Assembly (NCBI RefSeq): GCF_000981895.1
Contig: NZ_LATD01000194.1
Location: 1 to 35,711 of the forward strand
Length of the DNA stretch: 35,711 bases
Direction: 5' to 3'
Source: Streptomyces odonnellii
GTDB lineage: Bacteria; Actinomycetota; Actinomycetes; Streptomycetales; Streptomycetaceae
Part shown: positions 7,349 to 16,795 of the stretch, piece by piece
Numbering within the stretch: position 1 is the stretch's first letter
Layout of the letters: every line of letters begins with the position of its first letter
Notes under the pieces: generated by a model
Databases searched by the model: none
Told to the model about the DNA's origin: nothing
What the model saw: the letters and a program-made list of their open reading frames with translations, nothing else
Made by a program: the position numbers and the translations under genes

Positions 7349-8449
7349 TCAGCGGGTCAGGACCTGGCCGGCCTGGTCCGCGCGCTGTTCGCCGACCTTG
7401 GGCGCCTGCGGTACGCGCTCCCGGTGGGAGGGGTCCCGTACCTCTCCCACCAGCTTTTCCAGTACGTCCTCCAGCGCCACCAGGCCGAGCACCCGCCCGG
7501 ACGCGTCCGCGACCTGCGCGAGATGGGTGGCCGCGCGGCGCATCACGGTGAGCGCGTCGTCCAGCGGGAGTTCGGCCCGCAGCGTCGTCATCGGCCACCA
7601 CACATGCTGCGGTACGGCACGCTCCCCTGCCTCCAGGTCGAGGACGTCCTTCACATGCAGATAGCCCATGAAGACCCCGCCGCTCTCCGCGCACACCGGA
7701 AAGCGCGAGTAGCCGGTGCGTACGGTCAGCTCCTCGATCTGGCGCGGGGTCACCGCGGGAGTGACCGTCACCAGTGAGGCATGCGGAATCAGCACATCGG
7801 TGACCGGACGGCTGCCCAGTTCGAGGGCGTCCTCCAGCCGCTCCTGCGCCTCCGGTTCGAGCAGTCCCGCCTGGCCCGAGTCCTCGACGAGCCGGTTGAG
7901 CTGCTCACTTGTGAAGACCGCCTCCACCTCGTCCTTGGGCTCGACCCGGAAGGCCCGCAGCACCAGCCGCGCGCAGGCGCCGAGCCCGGCGGTGACCGGA
8001 CGGCAGAGCCGGGCGAAGCCGACCAGACCGGGGCTGAACCAGAGCGCGGTCTTCTCCGGGGCCGCCATGGCGAGGTTCTTGGGAACCATCTCGCCGATGA
8101 CCAGATGCAGCGAGACGACCAGCGCCAGGGCGATCACATAGCCCACCGGATGGATCAGGCCCTCGGGCATGTGGACCGCGTGGAAGAGGGGTTCCAGCAG
8201 GCGCGCCACGGTGGGTTCCGCGACCGCGCCGAGCGTCAGGGAGCAGACGGTGATGCCGAACTGCGCGGCCGCCATCATCTGCGGCAGATTCTCCAGACCG
8301 TGCAGCACCTGGCGGGCACGGGCCGAACCGTGCGCGGCATGCGGTTCGATCTGGCTGCGGCGTACGGATACGAGGGCGAACTCCGCGCCGACGAAGAAGC
8401 CGTTGGCCAGGACCAGCAGCAGGGCGAAGACGAGTTGCAGGGCGCTCAT
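7349..8449 (-). CDS. CNNM/CorC-HlyC family membrane protein with CBS pair, short form
   Basis: 366 residues. The DUF21/CNNM transmembrane domain occupies about residues 1-175: first segment LQLVFALLLVLANGFFVGAEFALVSV, then segments around 55-75 and 100-125, including the conserved GEMVPKN. A pair of CBS domains follows (about 205-330; FPVCAESGG and LGLVALEDVLEKLVGEVRD). The protein ends soon after CBS2 and lacks the C-terminal CorC_HlyC domain that its upstream neighbour has. Family members are linked to Mg2+/Co2+ efflux or tolerance; the CBS pair usually binds adenylates. Its ATG overlaps the stop of the upstream paralogue by 4 nt (8446-8449), so the two are translationally coupled and may form a heteromer. 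Confidence 0.92.
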   Translation of the reverse strand: MSALQLVFALLLVLANGFFVGAEFALVSVRRSQIEPHAAHGSARARQVLHGLENLPQMMAAAQFGITVCSLTLGAVAEPTVARLLEPLFHAVHMPEGLIHPVGYVIALALVVSLHLVIGEMVPKNLAMAAPEKTALWFSPGLVGFARLCRPVTAGLGACARLVLRAFRVEPKDEVEAVFTSEQLNRLVEDSGQAGLLEPEAQERLEDALELGSRPVTDVLIPHASLVTVTPAVTPRQIEELTVRTGYSRFPVCAESGGVFMGYLHVKDVLDLEAGERAVPQHVWWPMTTLRAELPLDDALTVMRRAATHLAQVADASGRVLGLVALEDVLEKLVGEVRDPSHRERVPQAPKVGEQRADQAGQVLTR

Positions 8450-9990
8450 CGGGCGCCCTCCGCCATCGCGGGGGCGCCGGCCGGTATACCGGGCGCGGTT
8501 TCCGGCAGCGTGTCCGCCGGGGTCACGGGGATGCCACCGGCCGGTGCTTCATCGGGCCCGTCGGCCGTACCGCCGGGCGGACCGTCCGCCGCGCTCGGGT
8601 GGGGAGCGCCGACCGCCGTTCCGTCCGGTTCGCAGGCCGACACCCCGTCCGGCTCTCCGGCCGGTGCCCCGGGCGGGGCGCCGGTGGTGCGTACCAGTCT
8701 GACCCGCTCCGCCCGGTAGTGGTCCACCTGGCGTACGGACAGCCGCCAGCCGGGCAGTTCCGCCTTGTCGCCGGGGGCCGGGATCCGCCCCAGCAGATCG
8801 GCGACCAGCCCGGCCAGGGTCTCGTACGGGCCGTCGGGTACGTCGAGTCCGATCCGCCGCAGTGTGAGGACCCGGGCGCTGCCGTCCGCGTCCCAGGCCG
8901 GGCGGCCGTCCTCGGCCGCGACCGGCGCCAGTTCCGGCCGCCCGTCGCCCTCGGCGTCGTGCTCGTCGCGCACCTCGCCGACCAGCTCCTCGATGATGTC
9001 CTCCAGGGTGACGACTCCGGCCGTGCCGCCGTACTCGTCCACCACGACGGCTATGGGCTGCTCGCTGCGCAGCCGTTCGAGGAGCTGCTGCACGGGCAGG
9101 GTCTCGGGCACCAGCAGCGCCGGTACGGCGATCCGGCCGGCCGGGGTGCGCAGCCGCTCCCGTACCGGCACGGCGAGCGCGTCCTTGAGATGCACCATGC
9201 CGACGATCTCGTCGATGCGCTCCCGGTAGACCGGAAAGCGTGAGAGACCGGTGGCCCGGGTGAGGTTCAGGACATCCGCCGCGGTGGCGTCGGACTGGAG
9301 GGCACTGACCTTCACCCGGGGTGTCATCACATGCTGCGCGGTGAGCCGGCCGAGCGAGAGGGTCCGTACGAACAGGTCGGCGGTGTCCTGTTCGAGGGTG
9401 CCCGCGCGGGCGGAGTGCCGGGCCAGCGAGACGAGTTCACCGGGGGTACGGGCCGATGCCAGCTCCTCGGTCGGCTCCACGCCGAGCAGCCGGACCAGCC
9501 GGTTGGCGACCGTGTTGAGCAGGGAGATCACCGGCCGGAACACGGTGGCGAAGAGATACTGCGGACCGGCCACGAACCGCGCGACCTGGAGCGGCCTGGA
9601 GACCGCCCAGTTCTTGGGGACGAGTTCGCCGATCACCATCTGGACGGCGGAGGCGAGCAGCATCCCGATCACCACCGCCACTCCGGAGACGGCCCCTTCG
9701 GGCAGTCCGGTCGCGGAGAGCGGCCCGTCGAGCAACTGGGCGAGCGCCGGCTCGGCCAGCATGCCCACGACGAGGGAGGTGATGGTGATGCCGAGCTGGG
9801 TGCCGGAGAGCTGGAAGGACAGCTCCCGGAGGGATCTGACGACCGTACGGGCACGGCGGTCGCCCTCGGCGGCGGCGCGCTCGGCGTCGGGGCGGTCCAC
9901 CGTGACCAGACCGAACTCGGCGGCCACGAAGAACCCGTTGGCGAGGATCAGAAGGAACGCTGCGGCGAGCAGCAGCAGGGGGATGGTCAT
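8446..9990 (-). CDS. CNNM/CorC-HlyC family membrane protein, full-length form
   Basis: 514 residues from ATG 9990, with GAGGCGG just upstream. The CNNM domain (about 1-190, including FFVAAEFGLVTVDRPDAE and GELVPKNWA) is followed by two CBS domains (about 210-345; VVDEYGGTAGVVTLEDIIEELVGEVRDEHD). The CorC_HlyC domain follows (about 365-435; PYETLAGLVADLLGRIP, a mixed fold seen at the C terminus of magnesium/cobalt-efflux-type proteins). The last 75 residues are a disordered Pro/Gly/Ala tail. It is paired with the shorter paralogue downstream through an ATGA overlap. The 243 bp between it and the PH gene upstream may hold its own promoter, but I see no clear one. Confidence 0.93.
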   Translation of the reverse strand: MTIPLLLLAAAFLLILANGFFVAAEFGLVTVDRPDAERAAAEGDRRARTVVRSLRELSFQLSGTQLGITITSLVVGMLAEPALAQLLDGPLSATGLPEGAVSGVAVVIGMLLASAVQMVIGELVPKNWAVSRPLQVARFVAGPQYLFATVFRPVISLLNTVANRLVRLLGVEPTEELASARTPGELVSLARHSARAGTLEQDTADLFVRTLSLGRLTAQHVMTPRVKVSALQSDATAADVLNLTRATGLSRFPVYRERIDEIVGMVHLKDALAVPVRERLRTPAGRIAVPALLVPETLPVQQLLERLRSEQPIAVVVDEYGGTAGVVTLEDIIEELVGEVRDEHDAEGDGRPELAPVAAEDGRPAWDADGSARVLTLRRIGLDVPDGPYETLAGLVADLLGRIPAPGDKAELPGWRLSVRQVDHYRAERVRLVRTTGAPPGAPAGEPDGVSACEPDGTAVGAPHPSAADGPPGGTADGPDEAPAGGIPVTPADTLPETAPGIPAGAPAMAEGAR

Positions 9991-10233
9991 GCCGCCGCCT
10001 CGTCGAAGGGGGCGGCGCAGGTACTACCGGACGATCCGTCCATTGCTGGAGGGAGTCACTCCTCGGGTCGCAGGTGCCCCGCGGGCCGGTCTCGGCCATT
10101 GCCGGTCGCGGCTGTCGGATGCGGGGCGGGGCGCACTCGGCGCCACCGGCACAAGAGTAATCAAGAGAGGGCGGGTCAGGGCAGTGCCGTACGCGACGGC
10201 GGCGCCCCCGTGGACGCCCGGTCGGGCCCGGTG

Positions 10234-10797
10234 TCAGCCCTCCGTACCGGTGCCACGGGATTCGGCCAGGGCGCGCAGGGCGCGGGCGTCGCGGATGGCG
10301 TGCGCCTTGGCGATACCCGGCTGAATGCCCAGTACGGGCAGGCTGCTGCCGTCGCTCAGATCGAGAAAGACCCAGGGGTCGCCGGGCCGCAGATTGACCC
10401 GGAGGATCTCGGCCCACTCCAGGCGGCGCGTCCGGGTGAGATTGACCACGGTCACCCCGGTCTCGTCTGCGACGACCTTGGGACGGCTGAGGATGGCGAG
10501 GACACCGAGGAAGAGCAGCGCGGTGAAGATGAAGCTGACCCGCTCCCCCGGCCCCAGCTTCTCCAGCACCAGGGCGACTGCCGTGATCACCCCGAACATG
10601 ACCGCGCCGACGGTCAGCAGAACCATCCGGGTCCTGGTCGGCCGGAAGGTCACCGGCAGGGCGGGCGCGTCGGACCCCGGTGGCCCGGGCTGCGGCGGGA
10701 TCGCAAGCGAACGGCCGGACGAATCGGACGAACCGCCGGTACCAGCAGGGTCGGAGGGATCAGCGGGGTCGGACGGGTCGGGCTGGGGCGCGGGCAT
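10234..10797 (-). CDS. PH-domain-containing small membrane protein
   Basis: 187 residues. The N-terminal 45 residues are a disordered repeat of DPSDPAD type. Two transmembrane helices follow, about 58-79 (MVLLTVGAVMFGVITAVALVL) and 86-103 (SFIFTALLFLGVLAIL). A bacterial PH-like domain of about 75 residues comes next (ADETGVTVVNLTRTRRLEWAEI), the pattern seen in actinobacterial PH-domain proteins. The function is unknown. The gene starts 37 bp after the hisG stop on the same strand, suggesting it is co-transcribed with the rib/his operon. Confidence 0.8.
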   Translation of the reverse strand: MPAPQPDPSDPADPSDPAGTGGSSDSSGRSLAIPPQPGPPGSDAPALPVTFRPTRTRMVLLTVGAVMFGVITAVALVLEKLGPGERVSFIFTALLFLGVLAILSRPKVVADETGVTVVNLTRTRRLEWAEILRVNLRPGDPWVFLDLSDGSSLPVLGIQPGIAKAHAIRDARALRALAESRGTGTEG

Positions 10798-10834
10798 CGG
10801 CTCTCGGTCTTCCCGGGGTCGCGGCGGAGTGGCG

Positions 10835-11683
10835 TCAGAGGCGGCAGGCGTGAATGGCCGTGGTCAGGATGGCACGGGCGCCGATCTCGTACAGATCGTC
10901 CATGATCCGCTGCGCCTCCTTGGCCGGCACCATCGCTCGGACGGCGACCCAGCCCTCGTTGTGCAGCGGGGACACGGTCGGCGACTCCAGGCCCGGGGTG
11001 AGGGCGACGGCGCGCTCCAGGTCCTCGGCGCGGCAGTCGTAGTCCATCATCACGTACGAGCGGGCCACCAGGACGCCCTGGAGCCTGCGCAGGAACTGCT
11101 GGACCTTGGGCTCGTCGGTGTCCGCGCCCGTACGGCGGACGACGATCGCCTCGGAGGTCATGATCGGCTCGCCGATGACTTCGAGGCCCGCGTTCCGCAG
11201 CGAGGTGCCGGTCTCCACCACATCGGCGATGACCTGGGCGACCCCCAGCTCGATGGCGGTCTCGACCGCGCCGTCGAGGTGGACGACGGAGGCGTCGACA
11301 CCGTGGTCCGCGAGGTGCTTGGCGACGATGCCCTCGTACGAGGTGGCCACCGTCATCCCGCCGAACTCCTCGACCCCGGCGGCCGTGCCCGGCTTGGTCG
11401 CGTACCGGAAGGTGGAGCGCGCGAAGCCGAGCGGAAGGATCTCCTCCGCGTTCGCGCCGGAGTCCAGCAGCAGATCGCGTCCGGTGATGCCGATGTCGAG
11501 CCGGCCGGAACTCACATAGATCGCGATGTCGCGGGGACGGAGGTAGAAGAACTCGACCTGGTTGTCCGGGTCGACCAGGACGAGTTCCTTCGACTCCTTG
11601 CGCTGCTGGTACCCGGCCTCATGGAGCATCGCCGACGCAGGCCCGGACAGTGAACCCTTGTTGGGGACGGCGATGCGCAGCAT
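10835..11683 (-). CDS. hisG: ATP phosphoribosyltransferase (long form)
   Basis: 282 residues from ATG 11683, with AAAGGAAG 8 nt upstream. It catalyses the first, feedback-inhibited step of histidine synthesis, joining ATP and PRPP. The start MLRIAVPNKGSLSGPA is the HisG N-terminus. GRLDIGITGRDLL and ADVVETGTSLRNAGL (the PRPP-loop region) are in place. The extra C-terminal 75 residues (SPTVSPLHNEGWVAVRAMVP onward) form the ACT-like histidine-binding regulatory domain of the long, hexameric type. It follows hisE by 71 bp. As usual in actinobacteria, hisG and hisE are separated from the main his cluster, here behind the riboflavin genes. Confidence 0.97.
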   Translation of the reverse strand: MLRIAVPNKGSLSGPASAMLHEAGYQQRKESKELVLVDPDNQVEFFYLRPRDIAIYVSSGRLDIGITGRDLLLDSGANAEEILPLGFARSTFRYATKPGTAAGVEEFGGMTVATSYEGIVAKHLADHGVDASVVHLDGAVETAIELGVAQVIADVVETGTSLRNAGLEVIGEPIMTSEAIVVRRTGADTDEPKVQQFLRRLQGVLVARSYVMMDYDCRAEDLERAVALTPGLESPTVSPLHNEGWVAVRAMVPAKEAQRIMDDLYEIGARAILTTAIHACRL

Positions 11684-11754
11684 GAGGACGGCTTCCTTTG
11701 TACGAGGGGAGTGTGCGGGAGGTACGAGGACGGTGCCGGCCGGGAACGCCCGGC

Positions 11755-12027
11755 TCAGAGATGGGCGTAGACGTCGTCGAGGGAGATTCCGCGCGCGACC
11801 ATCATCACCTGGACGTGGTAGAGGAGCTGTGAGATCTCCTCCGCGGCGGCTTCCTTGCCCTCGTACTCGGCGGCCATCCACACCTCGGCCGCCTCTTCGA
11901 CGACCTTCTTGCCGATGGCATGGACGCCTTTGTCCACCAGCTCGGCGGTACGGGAGGTCGCGGGGTCGCCGGTGGCGGCCTTCTGCTGGAGCTCGGTGAA
12001 GAGCTCCTCGAACGTCTTCTTGGACAT
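11755..12027 (-). CDS. hisE: Phosphoribosyl-ATP pyrophosphatase
   Basis: 90 residues from ATG 12027 ([14 protein letters not shown]). It hydrolyses PR-ATP to PR-AMP, the step after HisG. The all-alpha MazG-like fold is recognisable from [18 protein letters not shown] and [14 protein letters not shown], whose acidic residues bind Mg2+. The length is the usual one for a free HisE. The ribosome binding site before this ATG is poor, and an in-frame GTG two to four codons upstream is an alternative start. The gene begins 34 bp after the ribH stop, so it is probably co-transcribed with the riboflavin genes. Confidence 0.96.
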   Translation of the reverse strand: MSKKTFEELFTELQQKAATGDPATSRTAELVDKGVHAIGKKVVEEAAEVWMAAEYEGKEAAAEEISQLLYHVQVMMVARGISLDDVYAHL

Positions 12028-12061
12028 GGTGACTGTCACTTTACGCGGCCCGGCCGGGGGG

Positions 12062-12547
12062 TCAGCGCCAGGGTTCGGCGAGGCTGCGCAGGCCGGCCGC
12101 GGTCGCGACGGCGGCGGTGACCGCCTCATGGCCCTTGTCCTCGTGCGAGCCCTCCAGACCGGCCCTGTCCAGCGCCTGTTCCTCGGTGTCGCAGGTCAGT
12201 ACGCCGAAGCCGACCGGCACTCCGGTGTCGACCGAGACCTGGGTGAGCCCCTGGGTGACGCCCTGGCACACATAGTCGAAGTGGGGGGTGCCGCCGCGGA
12301 TGACGACGCCGAGGGCGACGACCGCGTCGTAACCGCGCCCGGCCAGCGCCTTGGCGGCGACCGGAAGTTCGAAGCTGCCGGGGACACGCAGCAGGGTCGG
12401 CTCGTCGATGCCGAGTTCCCCGAGGGCGCGCAGAGCGCCGTCGACGAGACCGTCCATGATCTTCTCGTGCCACTGTGCCGCGATCACCGCGACCCGGAGG
12501 TCTTCGCAGTTCTCCACACTCAGTTCGGGTGCGCCCTTGCCGCTCAC
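12062..12547 (-). CDS. ribH: 6,7-dimethyl-8-ribityllumazine synthase
   Basis: 161 residues from GTG 12547, with a perfect AAGGAG 7 nt upstream. It condenses 5-amino-6-ribitylamino-uracil with 3,4-dihydroxy-2-butanone 4-phosphate, the penultimate step to riboflavin. Hallmarks are [28 protein letters not shown] (phosphate and substrate loops, with the catalytic His in PHFDYV) and [15 protein letters not shown]. The length is normal for the icosahedral or pentameric enzyme. A 103-bp spacer with four 16-bp repeats separates it from ribBA. Confidence 0.97.
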   Translation of the reverse strand: MSGKGAPELSVENCEDLRVAVIAAQWHEKIMDGLVDGALRALGELGIDEPTLLRVPGSFELPVAAKALAGRGYDAVVALGVVIRGGTPHFDYVCQGVTQGLTQVSVDTGVPVGFGVLTCDTEEQALDRAGLEGSHEDKGHEAVTAAVATAAGLRSLAEPWR

Positions 12548-12572
12548 GTCTCTCCTTGTAGCTGTTCTCGTT

Positions 12573-12593
12573 GTCGGTCAGGCTTTTACCGAC
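12573..12593. other. Small hairpin in the ribH leader
   Basis: GTCGGT (12573-12578) pairs with ACCGAC (12588-12593), loop 9 nt, located 26 bp upstream of the ribH start. Confidence 0.4.
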
Positions 12594-12598
12594 CGAAG

Positions 12599-12650
12599 GC
12601 TGTTACCGGCTGCCGCCGTAATCGGCTGCCGCTGATACCGATTGCCGCTG

Positions 12651-12662
<12 letters not shown>
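12599..12662 (-). repeat. Four tandem degenerate 16-bp repeats between ribBA and ribH
   Basis: Units at 12647-12662, 12631-12646, 12615-12630 and 12599-12614 read, on the minus strand, close to GGCARCCGRTWACRGC. The first unit includes the ribBA stop codon (reading Gly-Asn-Gln-stop). This looks like duplication of the gene's 3' end that decayed into a spacer. Confidence 0.75.
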
Positions 12663-13963
<1,301 letters not shown>

Positions 13964-13967
<4 letters not shown>

Positions 13968-14614
13968 GCTGCTGCTCCTTCCAGGGACGGTGCGGTGGCG
14001 CGGGAGCGCAGCCACCAGTCGCGCATTCCCCAGAGGACGAGGACGAGGTAGATCAGATAGACGAAGCCGGAGAAGGCGAGTCCGCTGCTGAACGCGAGCG
14101 GTACGCCGACGATGTCGACGAGCAGCCAGGCGAACCAGAACTCGACCAGTCCGCGCGCCTGGGCGACCATCGCGGCGAGGGTGCCGACGAAGATGTACGC
14201 GTCGGGCCAGGGGTTCCAGGACAGTTCGGGCACGGCGACGAACAGCCCGCCGACGGCCAGGGTGCCCACCGCCGTACCGCCGAGGAGCACTCCGCGCTCG
14301 GGCCAGCTCGCGAACCTTACGGCGATCGAGCCGTCCTGGGCCTGCCTGCTGCCGCGCTGCCACTGGCGCCAGCCCCACAGCGCGACCCCGATGACCAGGA
14401 GCTGCTTGCCGACGCCCCCGCTGAGCTGGGCGGAGGCATAGGCGCCGACGAGGATGGCGCCGGACAGCAACTGGGCGGGCCAGGTCCAGATCGAACGCCG
14501 CCAGCCGAGCGCGAGCGCGGCCAGCCCGATGGTGTTGCCGATCATGTCGGACCAGAGGATGTGCTGGCCGACGGCGGTGAAGGCCTCACCGTTCAGCCAT
14601 GACAGGGCGCTCAC
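13964..14614 (-). CDS. ribM: RibM riboflavin transporter (PnuC family)
   Basis: 216 residues from GTG 14614. It has about six or seven hydrophobic segments (for example [63 protein letters not shown] and the last [14 protein letters not shown]). The PnuC-type [17 protein letters not shown] and WLLVDI patterns are present. PnuC proteins carry nicotinamide riboside, but the RibM branch found in actinobacterial rib operons imports riboflavin and roseoflavin. Its position between ribE and ribBA under an FMN riboswitch makes riboflavin the best substrate. It overlaps ribE by GTGA (14611-14614) and ribBA by ATGA, so all three are translationally coupled. Confidence 0.88.
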
Positions 14615-15261
14615 AGGACGGGCTCCCCGGTTCCCGTACCGGCGTCGTCGGCGGATGCGACGCCGCCAGTGGATCCCGCTCCGAGCAGCCGCTCGACGTA
14701 CTTCGCGATCACGTCGACTTCGAGGTTGACCGGGTCCCCGGGGCCCTTGATTCCGAGGGTCGTCAGCGCCAGGGTGGTGGGGATCAGGCTGATGGTGAAG
14801 TAGTCGGGCCCCGCGTCGACCACCGTGAGGCTGACGCCGTCGACGGTGATCGAGCCCTTCTCCACGACATAGCGGGTCAGTTGGGCGGGCAGCGAGACCT
14901 TGACGATCTCCCAGTGCTCGGACGTCTTGCGCTCGACGACGGTGCCGGTGCCGTCCACATGGCCCTGGACGATATGCCCGCCGAGCCGGCCGCCGACCGC
15001 CATGGGCCGCTCCAGATTGACCCGGGAGCCCGGCTCCAGCGCGCCGAGGCTGGAGCGGTTGAGTGTCTCGGCCATCACATCCGCGGTGAACTCGCCGTCG
15101 CCGAGGTCCACGACCGTGAGGCAGACGCCGTTGACCGCGATCGAGTCGCCGTGCTTGGCGTCCTCGGTGACGACGGGTCCGCGGAGGCGGAAGCGTGAGG
15201 AGTCGCCGAGGTTCTCGACGGCAGTGACCTCACCCAGTTCTTCGACGATTCCGGTGAACAC
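14611..15261 (-). CDS. ribE: Riboflavin synthase (alpha subunit)
   Basis: 216 residues from GTG 15261, with AAGGAG 7 nt upstream. It dismutates two lumazine molecules to riboflavin plus the pyrimidine precursor. The two tandem lumazine-binding beta-barrels are visible: MFTGIVEELGEV with GVCLTVVD, then GGHIVQGHVDGTGTV with GVSLTVVD and IPTTLALTTLG. A short Gly/Ala-rich tail follows residue 200. The ribD stop lies directly upstream with no gap, and the ribE stop overlaps the ribM start. Gene naming for this enzyme (ribC, ribE) varies between species. Confidence 0.97.
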   Translation of the reverse strand: MFTGIVEELGEVTAVENLGDSSRFRLRGPVVTEDAKHGDSIAVNGVCLTVVDLGDGEFTADVMAETLNRSSLGALEPGSRVNLERPMAVGGRLGGHIVQGHVDGTGTVVERKTSEHWEIVKVSLPAQLTRYVVEKGSITVDGVSLTVVDAGPDYFTISLIPTTLALTTLGIKGPGDPVNLEVDVIAKYVERLLGAGSTGGVASADDAGTGTGEPVL

Positions 15262-16434
15262 TCAACGCTCCTTCGTGGTGGTGGCTGATACGGGCACGGA
15301 CGCGGCTCCGGCGGGTACGGGCGCGGGCGCCGCGGCTGCGGCGGCTTCCGGGACGGCGGTGATCCGCAGATCAGCGCCGATCCGTACGGTCTCCGTCATC
15401 CGCAGTCGCAACGCCCCGGCGAGGGTGGTGATTCCGGCGTCCGCGAGGGCGGCGGGGCCCGCGCCGAGCAGGACGGGCGCGAGATACGCGACGACCTTGT
15501 CGACGGCTCCGGCGGCGACGAAGGAGCCGGCCAGGACCGGGCCGCCTTCGAGGAGTACGGAGCGGACGCCGCGCTCGTACAGCGCGGCCAGCAGGGCCGG
15601 GATGTCCAGACCGCGGCCGGCCCTGGGCAGCCGTACGACATCGGTGAGATGGCCGCGCCCGCTCAGGTCGGCGTCCTCGGCCACGGCGATCAGGGTGGGC
15701 GCGCCGCCGTCCAGGATCCGGGCGCCGGGCCGTACGGCGGTGGCCTCGGTGTCGGCCACCACACGCAGCGGCTGTACGGCGCCCTCGACGCCCCGTACCG
15801 CGAGATGCGGATCGTCGGTGCGCGCGGTGCCGGAGCCGACGACGACCGCGTCCGCCTCGGCGCGCAGCCGGTGGACATCGGCGCGGGCCTCGGCGGAGGT
15901 GATCCAGCGGCTGGTGGAGTCGGCGGCGGCGATCCGGCCGTCGAGGGTGGCCGCGTACTTCCACAGGACATGGGGGCGGCCCCGCCGGACGGAGGTGAGC
16001 CAGGCGGTGTTGCCCTCCTCGGCCTCCGCCGCGAACAGCCCCTGTTCGACGGTGACTCCGGCCGCGCGCAGGGTGTCCGCGCCGCCGGTTGCCTTGGGGT
16101 TGGGGTCGGCGACCGCGTAACTGACCCGGGCGACACCGGCCTCGACGAGCGCGCGGGAGCAGGGTCCGGTACGGCCGGTGTGGTCGCAGGGTTCGAGCGT
16201 GACGTACGCCGTGCCGCCCCGGGCCCGTTCGCCGGCGGCGCGCAGGGCGTGGATCTCGGCGTGCGGCCCGCCGGCGCGACGGTGGAATCCCTCGCCCACG
16301 AGATGTCCCGCGGCGTCGAGGATCACGCATCCGACGACCGGGTTGGGGCTGGTCGATCCGAGTCCGCGGGCGGCCAGCGCGATGGCGCGGCGCATGGCGT
16401 CCGCGTCGGTCACGGTCTCGGCCTGGGTGGCCAC
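15262..16434 (-). CDS. ribD: Bifunctional diaminohydroxyphosphoribosylaminopyrimidine deaminase / 5-amino-6-(5-phosphoribosylamino)uracil reductase
   Basis: 390 residues from GTG 16434, with AGGAGG 5 nt upstream; the frame is open further upstream but without a binding site. The deaminase domain (about 10-150) has the zinc motif H58-A-E60 (PHAEIHAL) with C83 and C92 (LEPCDHTGRTGPC). The NADPH-dependent reductase domain (about 155-365) has WKYAATLDGRIA, VGSGTARTDDPHLAVR and LLEGGPVLAGSFV. It catalyses the second and third steps of riboflavin synthesis. The C terminus is an Ala/Pro-rich tail. It is the first gene after the FMN riboswitch and probably leads a transcript reaching hisG or further. 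Confidence 0.96.
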   Translation of the reverse strand: MATQAETVTDADAMRRAIALAARGLGSTSPNPVVGCVILDAAGHLVGEGFHRRAGGPHAEIHALRAAGERARGGTAYVTLEPCDHTGRTGPCSRALVEAGVARVSYAVADPNPKATGGADTLRAAGVTVEQGLFAAEAEEGNTAWLTSVRRGRPHVLWKYAATLDGRIAAADSTSRWITSAEARADVHRLRAEADAVVVGSGTARTDDPHLAVRGVEGAVQPLRVVADTEATAVRPGARILDGGAPTLIAVAEDADLSGRGHLTDVVRLPRAGRGLDIPALLAALYERGVRSVLLEGGPVLAGSFVAAGAVDKVVAYLAPVLLGAGPAALADAGITTLAGALRLRMTETVRIGADLRITAVPEAAAAAAPAPVPAGAASVPVSATTTKER

Positions 16435-16471
16435 CGGGTCCTCCTGCCTCTTCGGGCACGGACTCCGGGGC

Positions 16472-16487
16472 CTGTCGATGACGACAG
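16472..16487 (-). other. Small hairpin between riboswitch and ribD
   Basis: CTGTCG and GACAG arms form a 5-bp stem just upstream of the ribD ribosome binding site. A second short stem (CGTCC/GGACG, near 16535) lies closer to the aptamer. Either could be part of the expression platform; I see no clear terminator with a U tract. Confidence 0.3.
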
Positions 16488-16579
16488 AGAAGCGGGAACG
16501 CACACGGGGACGCCGAGGCCGAAGAAACGGATCGTCCGAGGACGACCCATCGACGGCGGCGTACCGGTGACGGCCCGCC

Positions 16580-16706
16580 GCGCACTGCCTCCCATCCGGA
16601 CTTTCACCGTCGGTCCAGGAATTTCACCTGGTCAACCGGCCGCTGGCTGCGGACGGGTCGCGGACTGTAACCGCCGGTTCGGAATTGCACCGACCCCGGA
16701 GTGCGC
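16580..16706 (-). promoter_or_regulatory. FMN riboswitch (RFN element)
   Basis: On the minus strand the conserved core pieces are all present and in order: GGTCGGTGCAATTCCGAACC, GGCGGTTACAGTCCGCGACCC, GGTGAAATTCCTGGACCGAC and GGTGAAAGTCCGGATGGGAG. They are closed by a P1 stem of GCGCACT (from 16706) and AGTGCGC (to 16580). It binds FMN and lowers rib gene expression. The 145 nt to the ribD GTG hold the expression platform. In GC-rich actinobacteria this often acts on translation start, but the mechanism here is not proved by sequence. Confidence 0.97.
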
Positions 16707-16795
16707 TGCTTCTGGTACCCGACCAGTGTGCCACGCCTGATCGTCGGCCATCCGGGTGATATCTGTGGGCTGGCTCACACGCCGCCGTCTGGGGT

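Noticed and set aside
9991..10233. Possible gene or promoter between the PH and CNNM genes
   Set aside because: No frame with a ribosome binding site or family match, and TTGATT on the minus strand lacks a partner -10.
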